Below, one piece after another: positions 17,006 to 30,838 of a DNA stretch of 64,000 bases. The notes beneath the pieces are model-generated. The model was not told where the DNA came from. It made no database searches and saw only the letters and a list, made by a program, of their open reading frames with translations. Numbering within the stretch: the first letter of the stretch is position 1; every line of letters begins with the position of its first letter. The translations under genes were made by a program, and so were the position numbers. Source of the DNA: Struthio camelus (Eukaryota; Chordata; Aves; Struthioniformes; Struthionidae); the NCBI RefSeq assembly GCF_040807025.1, contig NC_090953.1:26854269-26918268 (forward strand), read 5' to 3'.

Positions 17006-17520
17006 GGGACACAACAGCTCTGCTCTGAAATAAGTGCCCGTGAGATACCAAGCTCCTGGGGAGCTGACAGAGCCCCTAACTGCTGGAACCAGAAACATGA
17101 CGGCACCAGTGGAGTCCCTGCAAGGGCACCTGGCATGCAGATGCCCAGGGGCTCCTGCAGAGGGAGGAAGGACACTTTGAAGAGCCCTGTTCACTTGCTG
17201 CCAGGTGCGGACTGGCCCGAGAGGGAAGGCAGAGGCAACAGCCCTGAGTCCGCAGAAGAGCTCCACCTACTGCAAAGATGGTGTAACTCGAGCAGCAGTC
17301 CCTGCTGGGAGATGTGGGTGGTACAGCTTTGGGAAGAGTAATGCATGAACTGGGGGACTGAACAGTGACACGGGATGTGGCTTGGTGTTTGGCTGCATGC
17401 TTGTAAGTACGAGGCCTTGGTTTGCTCCTGAGCAGCCCCGGTGCTTCTTGCCTCCAGTGCCTCCTGTAAGTAACCACCTGTCTTAGCAAAAAGAGACAAG
17501 GCCCGGACTGTCGGCTCGGC

Positions 17521-18236
17521 AGGCTGGAGAAACGGGCAGACAGGAGCCGCAGGAAGTTCAGCAAGGCAAAGTGCAACGCCCTGCACCCGGCGAGGAATAA
17601 CCCCAGGCACCCGGGGAGGAATAACCCCAGGCGCCAGTACATGGTGGGGGCCGACCTGCTGGAAAGCAGCTTTGCAGAAAAGACCTGGGGGTCCTGGCAC
17701 CCTACAAGCTGACCACAAGCCAGCAACGTGCCTTTGTGGCAAAGGCGGCCCACGGTAGGCTGGGCTGCGTGAGGAAGAGTGTTGCCACCAGGTCAAGGGA
17801 AGTGGTGCTTTCCCCTCTACTCAGCGCTCCAGAGGCCACATCTGGAGCGCGGTCTCCAGTTCTGGGCTCCGCAGTGGAAGAAAGAGAGGGCCCTACCGGC
17901 ACGAGTCCAGCAAAGAGGCACAAGGATGATTAGGGGCCTGGAGAACCTCTCATATGAGGAGAGGCTGAGAGAGTCGGGACTGTTGAGCCCGGAGAAGAGA
18001 AGGCTCACGGGGCATCTTACCAGTGCGTATAACTATCCAACGGGAGGGTCGAACGAAGACAGACCAAGGGAGTGGTGCCCCTCTTCTCGGTGGTGCCCAC
18101 TGACAGGGCAAGAGTCATCGCACACAAACTGAACACGGGAAATTCAGCTTGAACGTGAGAAAATGCTTCTTTAGCGTGAGGCTGGCTGAACATTGGAACA
18201 GGTGGCCCAGAGAGGTTGTGGATTCTCCATCCTTGG
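17521..18236 (+). mobile_element. CR1 ORF2 C-terminal fragment, sense (U2)
   Basis: Copy of the U1 element at 3451-4166 with the same internal 17-bp duplication and frame breaks. Confidence 0.85.
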
Positions 18237-18995
18237 TTTTCCCTCCTCAGGTTCTGGCAGAGAGAGGTAAGCTCAGGACAGGGGGGAATGCTTTCCTGTG
18301 CAGAGCGGGTGGCTAACGGAGGCTGGCGGAGAAAGAAACACCACCACGAGTCTCCAGCTATGCTGCACAACATCTTTAATGAGCAGGAAGGAAAAAAGGA
18401 AAAAAAGCAGCACAGAGACCAAGACACATGTTTCCTGGGTTGAGTGAGGCACAGAGAATTGCCCGTTTCCCCAGGACAAGCGGCATGCAAAGCGTTTGCC
18501 TTTTCCCATTCCAGCTCTACCTTGTGGCAATCACATCCTACCTACAGCAATTCCTAACCCCCAAACCGTCCTGCCGTCAGCAGGAGACTCAGCAGAGCGG
18601 ACGAGCACGAGCTCTTTCTCGAGGAGCTCAGAGTGCAGCAGAGCCAGAGGCAGCATGGCGAGGCCTGGCTCTGTGAGGTGGAGCTGGGAACTCAGTGCGC
18701 TCAGGCCTCCAGCCCTTTCAAGACCCCCACCAGATCAGCCTTTCTTTTCTTTCCTCATCTTTCTCTGTGCCCTCCAAATCCAGTTCTAGCTGCATGTCCC
18801 CGAGGGGCCTGCGGCTGGTTTTCTTAAAATGCACAACAAGCGTTACATCTCACCTTAAGGCTGGATTTGAGGGCCTGGCAGCAAAGATTTGCCTAACCCA
18901 CTGCTTATTGCCCCAGGTCCGGGCACTAAGGACAAGGACAAGGCTGGGCGTGCAGACGTGAGCATGGGGAGTCCAGCAGTGGTGTGCATGATGCA

Positions 18996-19067
18996 GGGGG
19001 TGTAGCTCAGTGGGAGAGCATTTGACTGCAGATCAAGAGGTCCCTGGTTCAACTCCAGGTGCCCCCT
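18996..19067 (+). tRNA. tRNA-Cys(GCA) (U2)
   Basis: Identical to the U1 copy, with anticodon GCA, an intact cloverleaf and TTTT at 19078-19081. A C replaces the U1-private A at 19092, just downstream. Confidence 0.96.
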
Positions 19068-19592
19068 CCACTGCTGCTTTTCTTCCTGGAGCTTCTCCTG
19101 TGCCTTGGCGGCCTGCTTCCCCATCCCTCAGTGGGAAGGCTGTGGGGGACAGACACCTGTTCAAAGAGAAAGCCAGGAGCAAAGGCATTTCTCCAAAGGC
19201 CCTTTCCTGCACTCAGTCCTTTCCCCAGGGCAGGCAGTGAGGTGGCATTGTTGCGCGAACAGGAAACTTTCGCACAGCAGCTCCATCTCCTGTGAATAAC
19301 CACACACACATATACACGCACCCACCCCGCTGCCATCCCTCCCACCATCCCCCGCGAGGACAGCATTATATCTCAAACCTTGACTATGACTTGTACAGTA
19401 AATACATGAAATACAGGGTGTCCACTTAAGAGAGCAACAGCACAAAGAATGAGGTAGTCATAGTTAAATTTAGCTTGGAAGGCAGCTTACAGGTCTGTAG
19501 TCCAACCTCCAGTTCCGGGCAGGGCTGACTGCAGAGTTACTTGAGGCTGCCTGTGGCCTTGTCCAGTTGAGGTCTGAAAACCCCAGTGAGGG

Positions 19593-21660
19593 AGAATCAC
19601 AGAATCACAGAATGGTTTAGGTTGGAAGGGACCTCTGGAGATCATCTAGTCCAACCTCCCTGCTCAAGCAGGGTCCTCTAGAGCATATTGCCCAGGATCA
19701 CATCCGGACGGGTTTTGAATATCTCCAGCGAAGGAGACTCCACTGCCTCGCTGGGCAACCTCTTCCAGTGCTCTGTCACCCTCCCAGTGAAGAAGTTTTT
19801 TTCTCAGATTCAGATGGAACTTCCTGTGGTTCAGTTTCTGCCCGTTGCCTCTTGTCCTGCTGCTGGGCACCACGGAGAAGAGGCTGGCCTCATCCTCTTG
19901 ACACCCCCCTTCAGATACTTATACACGTTGATCAGATCACCTCTCAGTCTTCTCTTCTCCAGACTGAACAGGCCCAGCTCTCGCAGTCTTTCTTCCTAGG
20001 AGAGGTGCTCCAGTCCCCTCACCATCTTTGTAGCCCTCCGCTGGACTCTCTCCAGTAGCGCCATGTCTCTCTTGTACTGGGGAGCCCAGAATTGGGCACA
20101 GTACTCCAGGTGAGGCCTCCCCAGGGCTGAGGAGAGGGGCAGGATCACCTCCCTCCACCTGCTGGCAACACTCTGCCTCATGCACCCCAGGATACCATTG
20201 GCCTTCTTGGCCACAAGCCCACGTTGCTGGCTCATGCTTAACTTGTTTAACCTGAGGACTGGAAGAACCACTCCCAGGTCCTTCTCGGCAGAGCTACTTT
20301 CCAGCAGGTCAACCCCCAGCCTGTACTGCTGCATGGGATTATTTCTCCCGAGGTGCAGGACCTTGCACTTGCCTTTGCTGAACTTCAGGAGGTTCCTCTC
20401 CGCCCAGCTCTCCAGCCTGCCCTGGTCCCTCGGAATGGCAGCACTGCCTTCTGGTGTGTCAGCCACTCCCCCCAGTTTAGTATCCTCAGCAAACTTGCTG
20501 CGGGTGCACTCTGTCCCTTCCTCCAGGTCATTGAGGAATATATTGAACAAGACTGGACCCAGGACTGACCCCCTAGCCAGTGGGGCACCACTAGCTACAC
20601 GCCTCCAACTTGACTCTGCGCCATTCACCACAACCCTCCGAGCTCGGCCATCCAGCCAGTTCTCAATCCACCTCACCGTCCACTCCTCTAGCCCACACTT
20701 GCTGAGTTTACCTACGAGGATGTGATGGGAGACAGTGTCAAAAGCCTTGCTGAAGTCCAGGTAGACAGCATCCACTGCTCTCCCCTCATCTACCCAGCCG
20801 GTCATCCCATCCTAGAAGGCTATCAGATTGGTCAAGCATGATTTCCCTTTGGTGAATCCATGCTGACTACTCCTGATCACCTTCTTGTCCTCCAGATGCT
20901 TAGTGAGGACCTCCAGGAGGAGCTGTTCCATCACCTTTCCTGGGATGGAGGGGAGGCTGACAGGCCTGTAGTTCCCTGGCTCCTCCTTCTTGCCCTTTTG
21001 GAAGGCTGGGGTGACATTGGCTTTCTTCCAGTCCTCAGGCACCTCTCCTGATCTCCAGGACCTCTCCAAGATGATGGAGAGTGGCCTAGCCATAACATCC
21101 GCCAGCTCTCTCAGCACTCGCGGATGCATCCCGTCAGGACCCACGGATTTATGGAGGTCAAGTTTGGACAAAAGATCTCTAACCTGATCCTCCTCCTCCA
21201 CCAAGGGGGAGTCTTCCTTTCTCCAGCCTTCCTCTCTTGTCCCCAGGGTCTGGAATTCCTGAGGGCTGGCCTTAGCAGTGAAGACTGAAGCAAAGGCAGC
21301 ATTCAGTAACTCTGCCTTCTCTATTTCCTTTGTTACCAGGGCACCCGCCCCATTCAGCAGCGGGCCCACCTTGGCCCTAGTCTTCCTCTTGCTAGTGATG
21401 TATTTGAAGAAGCCCTTCTTGTTGTCCTTGGCATCCCTTGCCAGATTTCATTCCAACTGGGCCTTAGCCTTCCTCGTCGCATCCCTGCACACTCTGACAG
21501 CGTCCCTGTATTCCTCCCAAGTGGCCTGTCCCCTTTTCCACATTCTGTAGACTTCCTTCTTCTGTTGGAGTTCTGCCAGGAGCTCCTTGCTCATCCATGC
21601 AGGTCTCCTGCCCGCTTTGCTCGACTCGAATCTGCCTGTTCCAGGAGGAAACCACACCCA
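19593..21660 (-). mobile_element. CR1 LINE, 5'-truncated antisense copy (U2)
   Basis: Copy of the U1 element at 5523-7590, including the 8-bp tail repeats and RT remnant. Confidence 0.93.
19996..21657 (-). pseudogene. CR1 ORF2 reverse transcriptase remnant (U2)
   Basis: Same in-frame stops (21448-21450 TGA, 20812-20814 TAG, terminal TAG at 19996) and FAED motif as in U1. Confidence 0.9.
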
Positions 21661-22090
21661 CCATGCTTTTTTTCCCCTCTTCTGATATCAAATCAGAATT
21701 TCCCTTGTTGCAGCTTGTTCCCATTGTCTCCTGTCCTTTCCTTGTGCACCTGTAAGAAGGAGGCGGCCTCTGTCTTCCCGAGGGTTCAGCCAGTAGATCT
21801 GGCCCGAGGAACTCCCCTTGCTCTTTCACCACACCTGCAGTGAGCCCAGAGGCCCTGTTGCTCTTTGGGGACTGCAGGGGCACAAATCCCACCAAGCCCC
21901 GAGCCAGTTTAGGGAGCTGATCTGACCTGACCCTAGGGGCTCTCCTTGCCTCCTTCACCACAAGCCATGGGCTTCTCTGAGGGGCACAGACTGGAGAGCA
22001 CAGCATGCAGAGAAGGATGTCCAGGAGGAAAGTCCTGGCCCGAGGCTCTCCACTGCCAGCCGGGGAAAGGAAAAGAGGCAGCGACAAGCT

Positions 22091-22173
22091 TGTCAGGAGT
22101 GGGATTCGAACCCACGCCTCCCACGGAGACTGCGACCTGAACGCAGCGCCTTAGACCGCTCGGCCACCCTGAC
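22091..22173 (-). tRNA. tRNA-Leu(CAG) (U2)
   Basis: Identical to the U1 gene: anticodon CAG, long variable arm, discriminator A. The terminator TTTT is read on the minus strand at 22074-22071. Confidence 0.96.
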
Positions 22174-24630
22174 CCCTCTGCCAACCTTGGCTCAGCTCCT
22201 GCCCTGAAGGCTGTCCCCTCTGCAGCGTGTCTCTGGCTGTCTCTCCCCAGGAAACAGGGGGTTTGGTTCCTGATGTTTCCCGCCCCGCAGCCTTCCTGCT
22301 GGCCCCAGTTCTGCCCCTGCTCTCCTCTTCCTGCCCGCCTCCAAAGCCAGCCTGGCTGGGGGCTGGGGAAGGGCAAGCTGGGCAGAACCTGGTGGGTCAG
22401 GAAGCACCACCTCCCCAGCTCCGCTGCCAGCAGGACGGCGTCCTGCGGTGGGCTCAGACCACCAGCCTTGGGGTGCCCTCTCTGCTGGTGCCACAGAGCT
22501 GCCCATGCGGGGCCTCTCAGGGCCACCTTTTCCTGCCTCAGAAATGTCCCAGCCCCCTGGATGCTCTGGGTGGGCGGGGGCAGTGTGTTAGGGCTGGGAG
22601 TGTAGATTAGGCACCATGGACAGCCCCCCCGCCTGGCTCTGGGTTTTCCTGTGTGGCCATCCCCTCCCCACACAGCTTGGGGTGCAAATGGAGCCTGTGG
22701 GCACATCTCCCTTCTTGCACTGTAAAGGAACACTGCCAAGGCCCCCTCCCCACCTCCTGCCCCCGCCCACCCATGCGCGCGCGCACACACACACGCACAC
22801 GCTTGCAGAGACTGTACAGGCAAGCTTGGCTCAACGAGAGCGATTATCACTAGCGACTCCTGAAACGGTGAGCCCTGCTATTACGGGATAAGGCCATGCT
22901 ACGGCTGTGCCAGTCCCACAAGTAGCTGCTGCTGAAAGGGATGGCCACATGCCCCTCTGTCCCAATCCCACCTTGTCCCTCACGCTGGCTCTGACACTCT
23001 CCTGACAGGGAGCTGGTGTAGAGGGTGATGCTGGTTGGGAACCATTGATTTACGTGGGGAGTTACTTTCTCCCGGTGCAGCTCCGTGAAGCTGCACTCAT
23101 CATGGGCCCACATAAGCACCGGAGAAAGCACGAGGGAAGCAGAGAGAGGACATGGCCAGAAACAGAGCGGCTTTCGCCTCTGCAGGGCGCTTTCCTGTCC
23201 AGCTGGCTTTTCTGCAGGGCCAAACACCGTGCGCTGGGTGAGCAAGCGAGTGAGCCACGCTTTCAGACAAGCCCTGACTTGCGCATGCACAAAATATGCT
23301 CTGCTAGCCTCAAACATCTCCGCAAGCCGACAGGAAACTGCGGGCTTACTGACCTCCTGCTGCCTCAGGATGTGGGTCTGGGTGCCCCCCTGGTTATGCA
23401 AGTGGGAGGCCACCGGACCCCTTGACACAGGCACCATGGTGGCAGGTCAGGGGCCAGCTCCGTTAGGCTCTCTGCAGCTGAATTTACAACAGCTGGAGCA
23501 CTGCAGGCCACTCTGCAGAACCAAGAAATGGAGGGGAACAGCTTCCAAGAAGTGGCTTTTTGTGCGGTATCTGTCACTGTTTTCCTGTACTGTAGACAAA
23601 ACCAAGGTGGAAAGAGAGGGGCACCTTCAGAGCTTCTTTAAAAGCTTTTCACCATTCAGACCCCGTGCTGCTCCAGCCTCTTAGAGGAGGAGCCTGAGTG
23701 TCCGGGAGCAGCAAGCGCCGGCTGATCCCTAAGGGATGGGGAGCCGGGTGCGATAACACGACTGGCTGGGCAAGGACCTTGCCTGCCAGGGTCCCTTCCC
23801 ACCGCCACCAAGCCAGGCAAACAGGGCAGGCCTGGAGATGCTAGCGAGGCTCAGCAAAGAGTACAGATCACCAGGGAAGTTCACCTGGTGATGAGGCAGG
23901 TCCGAGGTCAAGCTGGGAAGTAAATCTGCAGCTCAGGGTCAGGGTCAGAATCGGGTCTGGCAAGGGTGGTGAGGGTCAGACGCAGTCCAGTGATCACCAG
24001 GCAGGTCCATGGTGAAAAGGCAGGTCTGAGGTCAGGCTGGGACGTCAGACCGCGGGTCAGTGTCCAGATCAATGGGGTCCATGGCTAGGCAGGGACATGG
24101 CCGTGACAGAGCCAGAGACTAGTACTCCCACAACATAGCGCAGCCAGAGGAAAGGCCTAGGGCTGAGCTTAAATGGGGCTCCTGGGCCCACAGGAAGAGG
24201 GTGCATGGTGGTGGGGGGGGGAGGTCCGAGCTGAGGCTGGTCAGGGCACTGAAGCCTATCAGTGCCCTCAGGGCTGTGACAGAGGGGGTCCCTCTCTCTG
24301 CTCAGCAGTGCCAGGAGCAGGCAGAAAGAGGGCCCAGCATAGCCCCGTGGTCTCATTGAACAGTCTCCCAAGGCCACCCTCCCACTGCTCTCCAAGAACC
24401 CAGAAACTCAGCGCAGTGACTCAGAAAAATCCAGCTCTGCCCTTGGAGAATATAGGTGTCTTTCTCTCCCTGGGAATGGAGAGAAAAGTGTGACTTGGAG
24501 CTGTGATTTGATTTCAGCACACCTGAGCTCTGTATTCTTGCTCTGGACAAGCCAACATGCTGTCACGGTGCTCCTGAGTCATGGCAAGAGTACGCATGTC
24601 TTTCCCACTGGCAGGCGCCACACAGGCAAG

Positions 24631-25400
24631 TGTGGGACTCCGGATGGTGTAGCCCATAGAAGAGGGGTTTGCTCTGGGGTGCTCCCCAGGAGTTAGCGAA
24701 CCCCAGGTGCACCATGGCTGTGGGGTTGCTGCACCCTGGGGGCACACCCTCTAACCACCCCATGATTGACAAGACCACATAAAGGAGAAGTGACACCGCA
24801 GACCCACACCACAAACATCTAGGGGCTGTGGAGCCATCCCCCACAGAACGACCTGTTACTGGGCGTACCGTTACCAACAATTGCTACCCATGCTGGGTAC
24901 GAGGGCTGGGCTGGGCACGAGGTTACCTGTTGGTATGCACTCTGCTATTGACTAGAGCCATACAGCTTTTGTATACCTGTGGGCTGGCGTTGTTTCGACT
25001 GGGTGTAAAAGAGAGGAAGCCCCATGGGTTTGTTGCGGACTTGGACCCATGGTCCGCTGGCCTGCAGACCCGAGGACCCACCCGTCAGTGGGGATGCCCC
25101 TAATGTCAACAGCGTGGTGAGGAGAATCCGGGGAAAACTGTACCGGAGGGGTGGCCCGTGAGGGGCGAGAGCGGTCACCGTACCACCGTGCACCCGTGAT
25201 TTAACCGTACAGCTCTGATAAGTATATGTACTTTCAGTTCTGTTATATTTCTCGCTATACTACACTGCACTTTTAGCTTTGTTATAACCTCCCATCTCTA
25301 ATAAATTCTCACCCTTGACAAATGACAATCTCCCCGGTTCAGCGCAGCTAACTCGGGAATCCGAAAGAATCCCAGACACCCCTCTAGTGGTGCGTCACAC
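24631..25400 (+). mobile_element. Candidate solo LTR (U2)
   Basis: Copy of the tentative LTR at 10561-11330, with AATAAA at 25300-25305. The same caveats apply. Confidence 0.35.
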
Positions 25401-25759
25401 CCACGCGCTTTGAAGGCTGATGAACTGAGAAGCCAAAGACTTTGCCCGCAATGCCGCCCCATGGCCAGTTCCTGGGGAAGCAAGAGGGCTTCCTTCTGCC
25501 TTGGTTGGGGACTGGAGGGCTGCGTAGGGAGGGCTCTACCACAGTAACCCCCGGAGGGAGGCTGTGGCAGTCTGAAGGAGTGTGTGGGGGGGGGGGGGGG
25601 GGAAGGGGCTGGGGAGTCAAAGAGAAAGGACAGGACATGAGCCAAGCGCTGAGCAACGACTGAGCTCCAGTTCCTGTGGGGAAGAGGCTCACTTGCTGCC
25701 GTGGTGCAGAGGAGGGAGGAGAGTGCAGCGCTCTCTGGGAGCTGGGAATTCGTGGAACG

Positions 25760-25933
25760 AGACAGACTGGAAGGGATCTCCGGAGGCCTCTAATTCAACT
25801 GCCCGCTCAAAGCAGGACTAGTGCCAAAGCTGGAGCCGGTCGCTCAGTGCCTGGCCCTGACACATTTTGAATTTGCTCTCCACGGAAGGAGAGTCCAAAC
25901 TTCTCTGGGCACCTGCTCCACACAGCTTCAATG
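25760..25933 (-). mobile_element. Short CR1-like 3' fragment, antisense (U2)
   Basis: Copy of the U1 fragment at 11690-11863, abutting the sense CR1. Confidence 0.6.
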
Positions 25934-25935
25934 CT

Positions 25936-27944
25936 CACTGAGTTAACGCTGCAGTTAACAACTGGCTGCACCGCTGGTGTTGGCAGCAGGGTTTTGGTTT
26001 CTATGACCGTGGGACCCTGTTTGAAGATCTGATGGAGAGAGCTGATGGAGAGAGCTGATGGAGAGAGCTGGGATCCACCTCACCAAGTGGGGCATGCGTG
26101 TCTTTGCCAACAGGTTGACCAGCCTGGCAAGGAGGGCTTTAAACTAGGCAAGATGGGGGAAGGGGAGTGTTATAGAGACAGGATAGTCAGTAAAACACTG
26201 CTCAAGTCAGGATGCCTCCAGCGGGTGCATGCAGCCAGGGGCACAGCGCGGGACATGGCTATGGAGCATCCTCTTGCACCTCTCCTGAGAAGCCTGCATG
26301 CCCCATTTGGCTCTCTGAAATGCCTGTACACCAATGCACGCGGCATGGGGAATCAGCAGGAAGAATTAGAGATCTGTGTGCGGTTGCAGGGCCAGGATCT
26401 CGTTGCAGTTACAGAGACGTGGTGCGATAGCACACGTGACTGGAATGCTGTCATGGATGGCTATGCACTTTTTAGGAAAGATGGCTATGCACTTTTTAGG
26501 AAAGACAGGCTAGGAAGGCGAGGTGCTGTGGAGTTACTCTTTATGTGAGGGAGCAACTAGAATGTCTGGAGCTCTGCCTCGGGGTGGATGAAGAGCAAGC
26601 TGAGAGCTTATGGGTAAGGATTAAAGGGCAGGCTAACATGGGTGACACTGTTGTGGGGGTTTACTACAGGCCACCTGATCAGGAAGAAGTAGTCAATGGG
26701 GCCTTCTACAGACAGCTGGAAGTAGCCTCACGATCAGAGGCCCTGGTTCTCCCGGGAGACTTCAACCACCCTGACATCTGCTGGGAAGAGAGCACAGCTA
26801 GGCACAAACAGTCGAGGAGGGTCCTGCAGAGCACTGATGATAACTTCTTGACACAGGTGGTGGAGACGCCAACAAGGAGAGGTGTGCTGCTTGACCTTGT
26901 GCTAACAAACAAAGGAGGCCTGGTTGGATCTGTGAAGGCTGGGGGCAGCCTTGGCTGTAGTGGAGTTCAGGCTCCTACGAGGAGGAAGCAGGGCAATAAG
27001 TAATATAAGTCAGATCACAACCCTGGACTTCAGGAGAGCTAACTTTGGCCTCTTCAGGGACCTCCTCAGGGGAATCTCATGGGGTAGGGCCCTAGCAGGA
27101 AGAGGGGTCCAGGAGAGCCGGTTAATATTCAAGCATCGTTTCCTCCAGGCTCAAGACGGGTGCATCCCTCTTGAGTAGGAAGTCCAGCAAAGTGGGCAGG
27201 AGACCTGCATGGATGAGCAAGGAGCTCCTGGCAGAACTCCAACAGAAGAAGGAAGTCTACAGAATGTGGAAAAGGGGACAGGCCACTTGGGAGGAATACA
27301 GGGACGTTGTCAGAGTGTGCAGGGATGCGACGAGGAAGGCTAAGGCCCAGTTGGAATGAAATCTGGCAAGGGATGCCAAGGACAACCAGAAGGGCTTCTT
27401 CAACTACATCCTGGAGGTCCTCACTGAGCATGTGGAGGACAAGGAGGTGATCAGGAGTAGTCAGCACGGGTTCACCAAAGGGAAATCATGCTTGACCTTC
27501 TCTGATGGCCTGACTGGCTGGGTAGATGAGGGCAGAGCAGTGGATGCTGTCTCCCTGCACTTCAGCAAGGCTTCTGACACTGTCTCCCATCACTTTCTCA
27601 TAGGTAAACTCAGCAAGTGTGGATTGAATGAGTGGACAGTGAGGTGGCCTGAGGACCGGCTGGATGGCCGAGCTCAGAGGGTTGTGGTCAGTGGCACAGA
27701 GGCCTGTAGCTCGCACTGTCCCGCAGGGGTCAGTCCTGGGTCCAGTCCTGTTCAACGTATTCATCGATGACCTGGACGAAGGCACAGAGTGCACCCGCAG
27801 CAAGTTTGCTGAGGATACTAAACTGTGGGGGAGTGGCTGACACACCAGAAGGCAGTGCTGCCGTTCCGAGGGACCAGGACAGGCTGGAGAGCTGGGCGGA
27901 GAGGAACCTCCTGAAGTTCAACAAAGGCAAGGGCAGGGTCCTGC
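25936..27944 (+). mobile_element. CR1 LINE, 3'-truncated sense copy (U2)
   Basis: Copy of the U1 element at 11866-13874 with the same 13-bp triplication, 24-bp duplication, TGA stop (27357-27359), His in motif A and FAED in motif C. It carries the U1 state (A) at 27627. Confidence 0.9.
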
Positions 27945-28306
27945 CATCAGGAAGCTGTGGATTTAGCTCCCTGAAGGGAAGGGAGAAACAGCTTTGTGCC
28001 CAGGACACCCACACTCTTGTGGGGGGACCTCTCTGTGGTCCACTGCCTGTGAACCACAGCAGTCTCTGCCCCTCGGGGGCACTTTTGGAGGCCTGGATGC
28101 TAAGAAAGCAAAGGAGAAGGTGGGAGAAGATGCTGAGAAAGCAAAGGAGAACGCAGGAGGAGCACAGACAAGGGGCTGAGGAGTGGCACAGCCACCAACC
28201 AGCCCTGGCCAGAGACCTGGAGCGCAGCACTGCGGGGAGTGCTGGTGCACGTGCCCAAAGTGAGAGGCCCCACCTCTCAGGGGGGCGGGGTGGGGCAAAA
28301 GGGCCA

Positions 28307-28378
28307 TAGCAGAGGATGGTTTCGATCCATCGACCTCTGGGTTATGGGCCCAGCACACTTCCGCTGCGCCACTCTGCT
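28307..28378 (-). tRNA. Initiator tRNA-Met(CAU) (U2)
   Basis: Identical to the U1 gene, with initiator-type T loop, G-C anticodon stem and A1-U72 pair. The terminator TTTT is read at 28300-28297. Confidence 0.96.
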
Positions 28379-30087
28379 CCCCCCAGCAGCTTTGTGGGGA
28401 GATGGCAGGGCCCTCCCTGCCACTCCCAGGCACTGACCGTGCCAGCTCTTGGGCTCGGGGGGTTGCCGTTCCTCCTGCCTGGGCCTGGTCCCACGGAGGA
28501 AAAAAGTCTCCCCCGGGAAGCCCCAAGGCCGTGGGCCCGGGCTGAAGCCGCCTTGGTTTGCCCTTATGACGCCATCTCCTGCCTGGCACAGACCCAGGGG
28601 AAAGCGGGGAGTTTGTGTTTGCCCAACTGAGCTGCCTCTGCAGGGGAGGACAGAAACCCCAGAGCCAGGGGGCAGCCTGCCTGCCTGCATTGTGCTGGGA
28701 GCGCTTGCTTCCCAACGAGTGGATGAGTGTCTGATGCTCTCCTAGCCAGGAAAAGGCTCCCCTCCACCTGGAGTCACGTGCCTCTCCTGCACACAGTGCT
28801 TTCCTTGTGCAGGCTTGGTGAGCCCTGGGAGCCCCCGGTGGCTTTCTGCCCTGGAGAGGCAGGTTCCACCTCTGCTGGTGACCTGCTGCTGACACACTTC
28901 CTCAGAGCCGCTGCCCAGGCCAAGCCTGAAGAGCTGCGCTAGAGTGACCCCTGAGCCCAATGGATGCTCTCTTGCTGCCATCCCAAGGACGTTTTGGGCA
29001 CCTCCATTTCAGTCCGCAGCAAGGGAAGGAGGAAGCCCCAAACCAAGTCAACCCTGCTGGCCCCTTGCTGCCCCACATGACTGAGTTGTGGCAGGGCACC
29101 CTGCCAAGGGGGAAAGCCCCATCACCTGGAAGGACTCAGGGACTGGCTCTGTCTCTTGCAAACTGCCCTGTGCTCACCAAAGACAGCAGCTGCGGTGCTT
29201 TAGTGCAAACCAGTGCTGGAGGAAGTAGGAGCAGGGAGGGCAGAGGAAGGCAGGAGTTAAGTGATGTTAGGAAGGAACTGGTGCAGGCTAGAGCAACGAT
29301 TCCCAGGCGCTTTCCTGGCAGTGCCCTCTTTCCCAGGGCCCTGGACTTCTCTGCCTTGACAAAGCTCTGCTTCAGATGTGCCTTCCAGGCCCACCTGCCG
29401 TGCAGGCGTGTCAGGGCTCCTTGGCCTTGCTGGTGAGCTGACTGGCAGCTGTGTCCAACGCGGTGTCCCCACAGCTGTGTTCAACACGGTGTCCAGGCTC
29501 TCTGGCCTGGGGCCCAGAGGTGCGCCCCCTCCCCACGGAGCCCATAGTCTTCCTGGGTGGGAAGGAAACCCAGGCCTCCTGCATGTGCAGGAACCAGAGG
29601 AGCGCAGAGCTGGGCACTGCTTCCTCTCAGGCTGACGCAAGGGGAAGGAAAAATATCACTGTGGATGCCTGTTCCTGCATAGCAGCAGGGAAATAAGACT
29701 GTAAGGAGTATAATTACCCCAGAATGTCTTTGTCCAGGATTTCCCCAGCTCTGCTTCCTCCCCAGGGCTGGGCATCTGGTGGCACCTTCTGTCCAGTCCG
29801 CCTCACTCCACAGCAGGCACTGGGAGGTAAGTGAGACACTTCCCCTGGAGTCCCAGGTGTGGTGCCTCTGTTGGGGTGTATTGCAGCCCTCATGTTCCTG
29901 CCTGCTGTCCACGTCTGAATGCGCTCGTCTGTGGGTCTGTGCGTGCCCAGCTGTGGTGTGTCCAAAGAGTGCAAAGGAGAACTCCCCCCTCCCCCATCCC
30001 CCTAGTGCAGCCTGGCCCTGGAACTCGCAGCAGGCCGGACGAGTTGCACAGGGCACGTGATCACTGCTGCTGAGAGGTTTGGGGCAG

Positions 30088-30169
30088 GAAGCTGTGGCCG
30101 AGTGGGGAAGGCGATGGACGTGAAACGCATGGGGGTTTCCCTGCGCAGGTTCGAATCCTGCCAACTATG
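30088..30169 (+). pseudogene. tRNA-Ser(UGA) pseudogene (U3)
   Basis: Same sequence and defects as the U1 copy. Confidence 0.85.
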
Positions 30170-30669
30170 GGGCACCTGTCCCCTTTTGGGCTGCCTGGAG
30201 CGACCAGGCTCCAGCCCTGGACAAAGCCTCACAGCCACAGTCCCTCCAGCTGAACAGCGTGCCCGGTGAACCCTCCATCCCTCTAGTCACCCTCAGCTTC
30301 CCCCCAGAGTCGCCAGGGCGCGTGCAAACCCCCTCTCTCCTTTCCCAGCCACACAGGCTCACACCTTTCCTGACAGAGACATGCTCTCCTCTGGGGACGG
30401 ATGGATTTTCTTCTCAGGGGCATGTTTTTCCCACGGGGCCAGAGCTGAGATGCACGTGCTTCTGTGATGGGAAGGGAGGCGTCCTTTGTGGAAACTTCTG
30501 CAAGTTTTTGCAGCATCAGGAGAAGAGGCAGGGGCAGGGCAATGCTGCTTCCTATTCTTTTTCCTTCTGCTGCATCTTTCTCCCCTCTCAGACTCCCGGG
30601 ATAGTCTTGAAAGCTCAGCGAGGGTCAGAGAGTGCCTGGGACGAGCAGGAGGCAGGCATAGGTCTGCAT

Positions 30670-30741
30670 GCGTTGGTGGTATAGTGGTGAGCATAGCTGC
30701 CTTCCAAGCAGTTGACCCGGGTTCGATTCCCGGACAACGCA
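30670..30741 (+). tRNA. tRNA-Gly(UCC), S-type variant (U3)
   Basis: Same variant as U2: fully paired T stem and a G-A mismatch at the seventh acceptor pair. TTTT at 30749-30752. Confidence 0.92.
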
Positions 30742-30838
30742 CATGCACTTTTCTTCTCCCAGGCGCCTGCAGAGGCCCTTCCACCTCCTGCCAGAAAAGA
30801 GCCCAGGCAGGGCTGCATGCACAGGCAGGGTGAGGCAC

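Larger units (their letters stand above)
15148..29217 (+). repeat. Macrosatellite unit U2, short (S) type, 14,070 bp
   Basis: Second tandem copy. Compared with U1 it lacks 1,038 bp (U1 1661-2698) and has 44 bp (U1 1591-1634) replaced by 5 bp, which removes tRNA-Gln(CUG) and most of the first CR1 fragment. S-type substitutions sit nearby at 15920, 16411, 16598, 16661 and 16664. The right half carries the same 17-G tract and SNP states as U1. Confidence 0.98.
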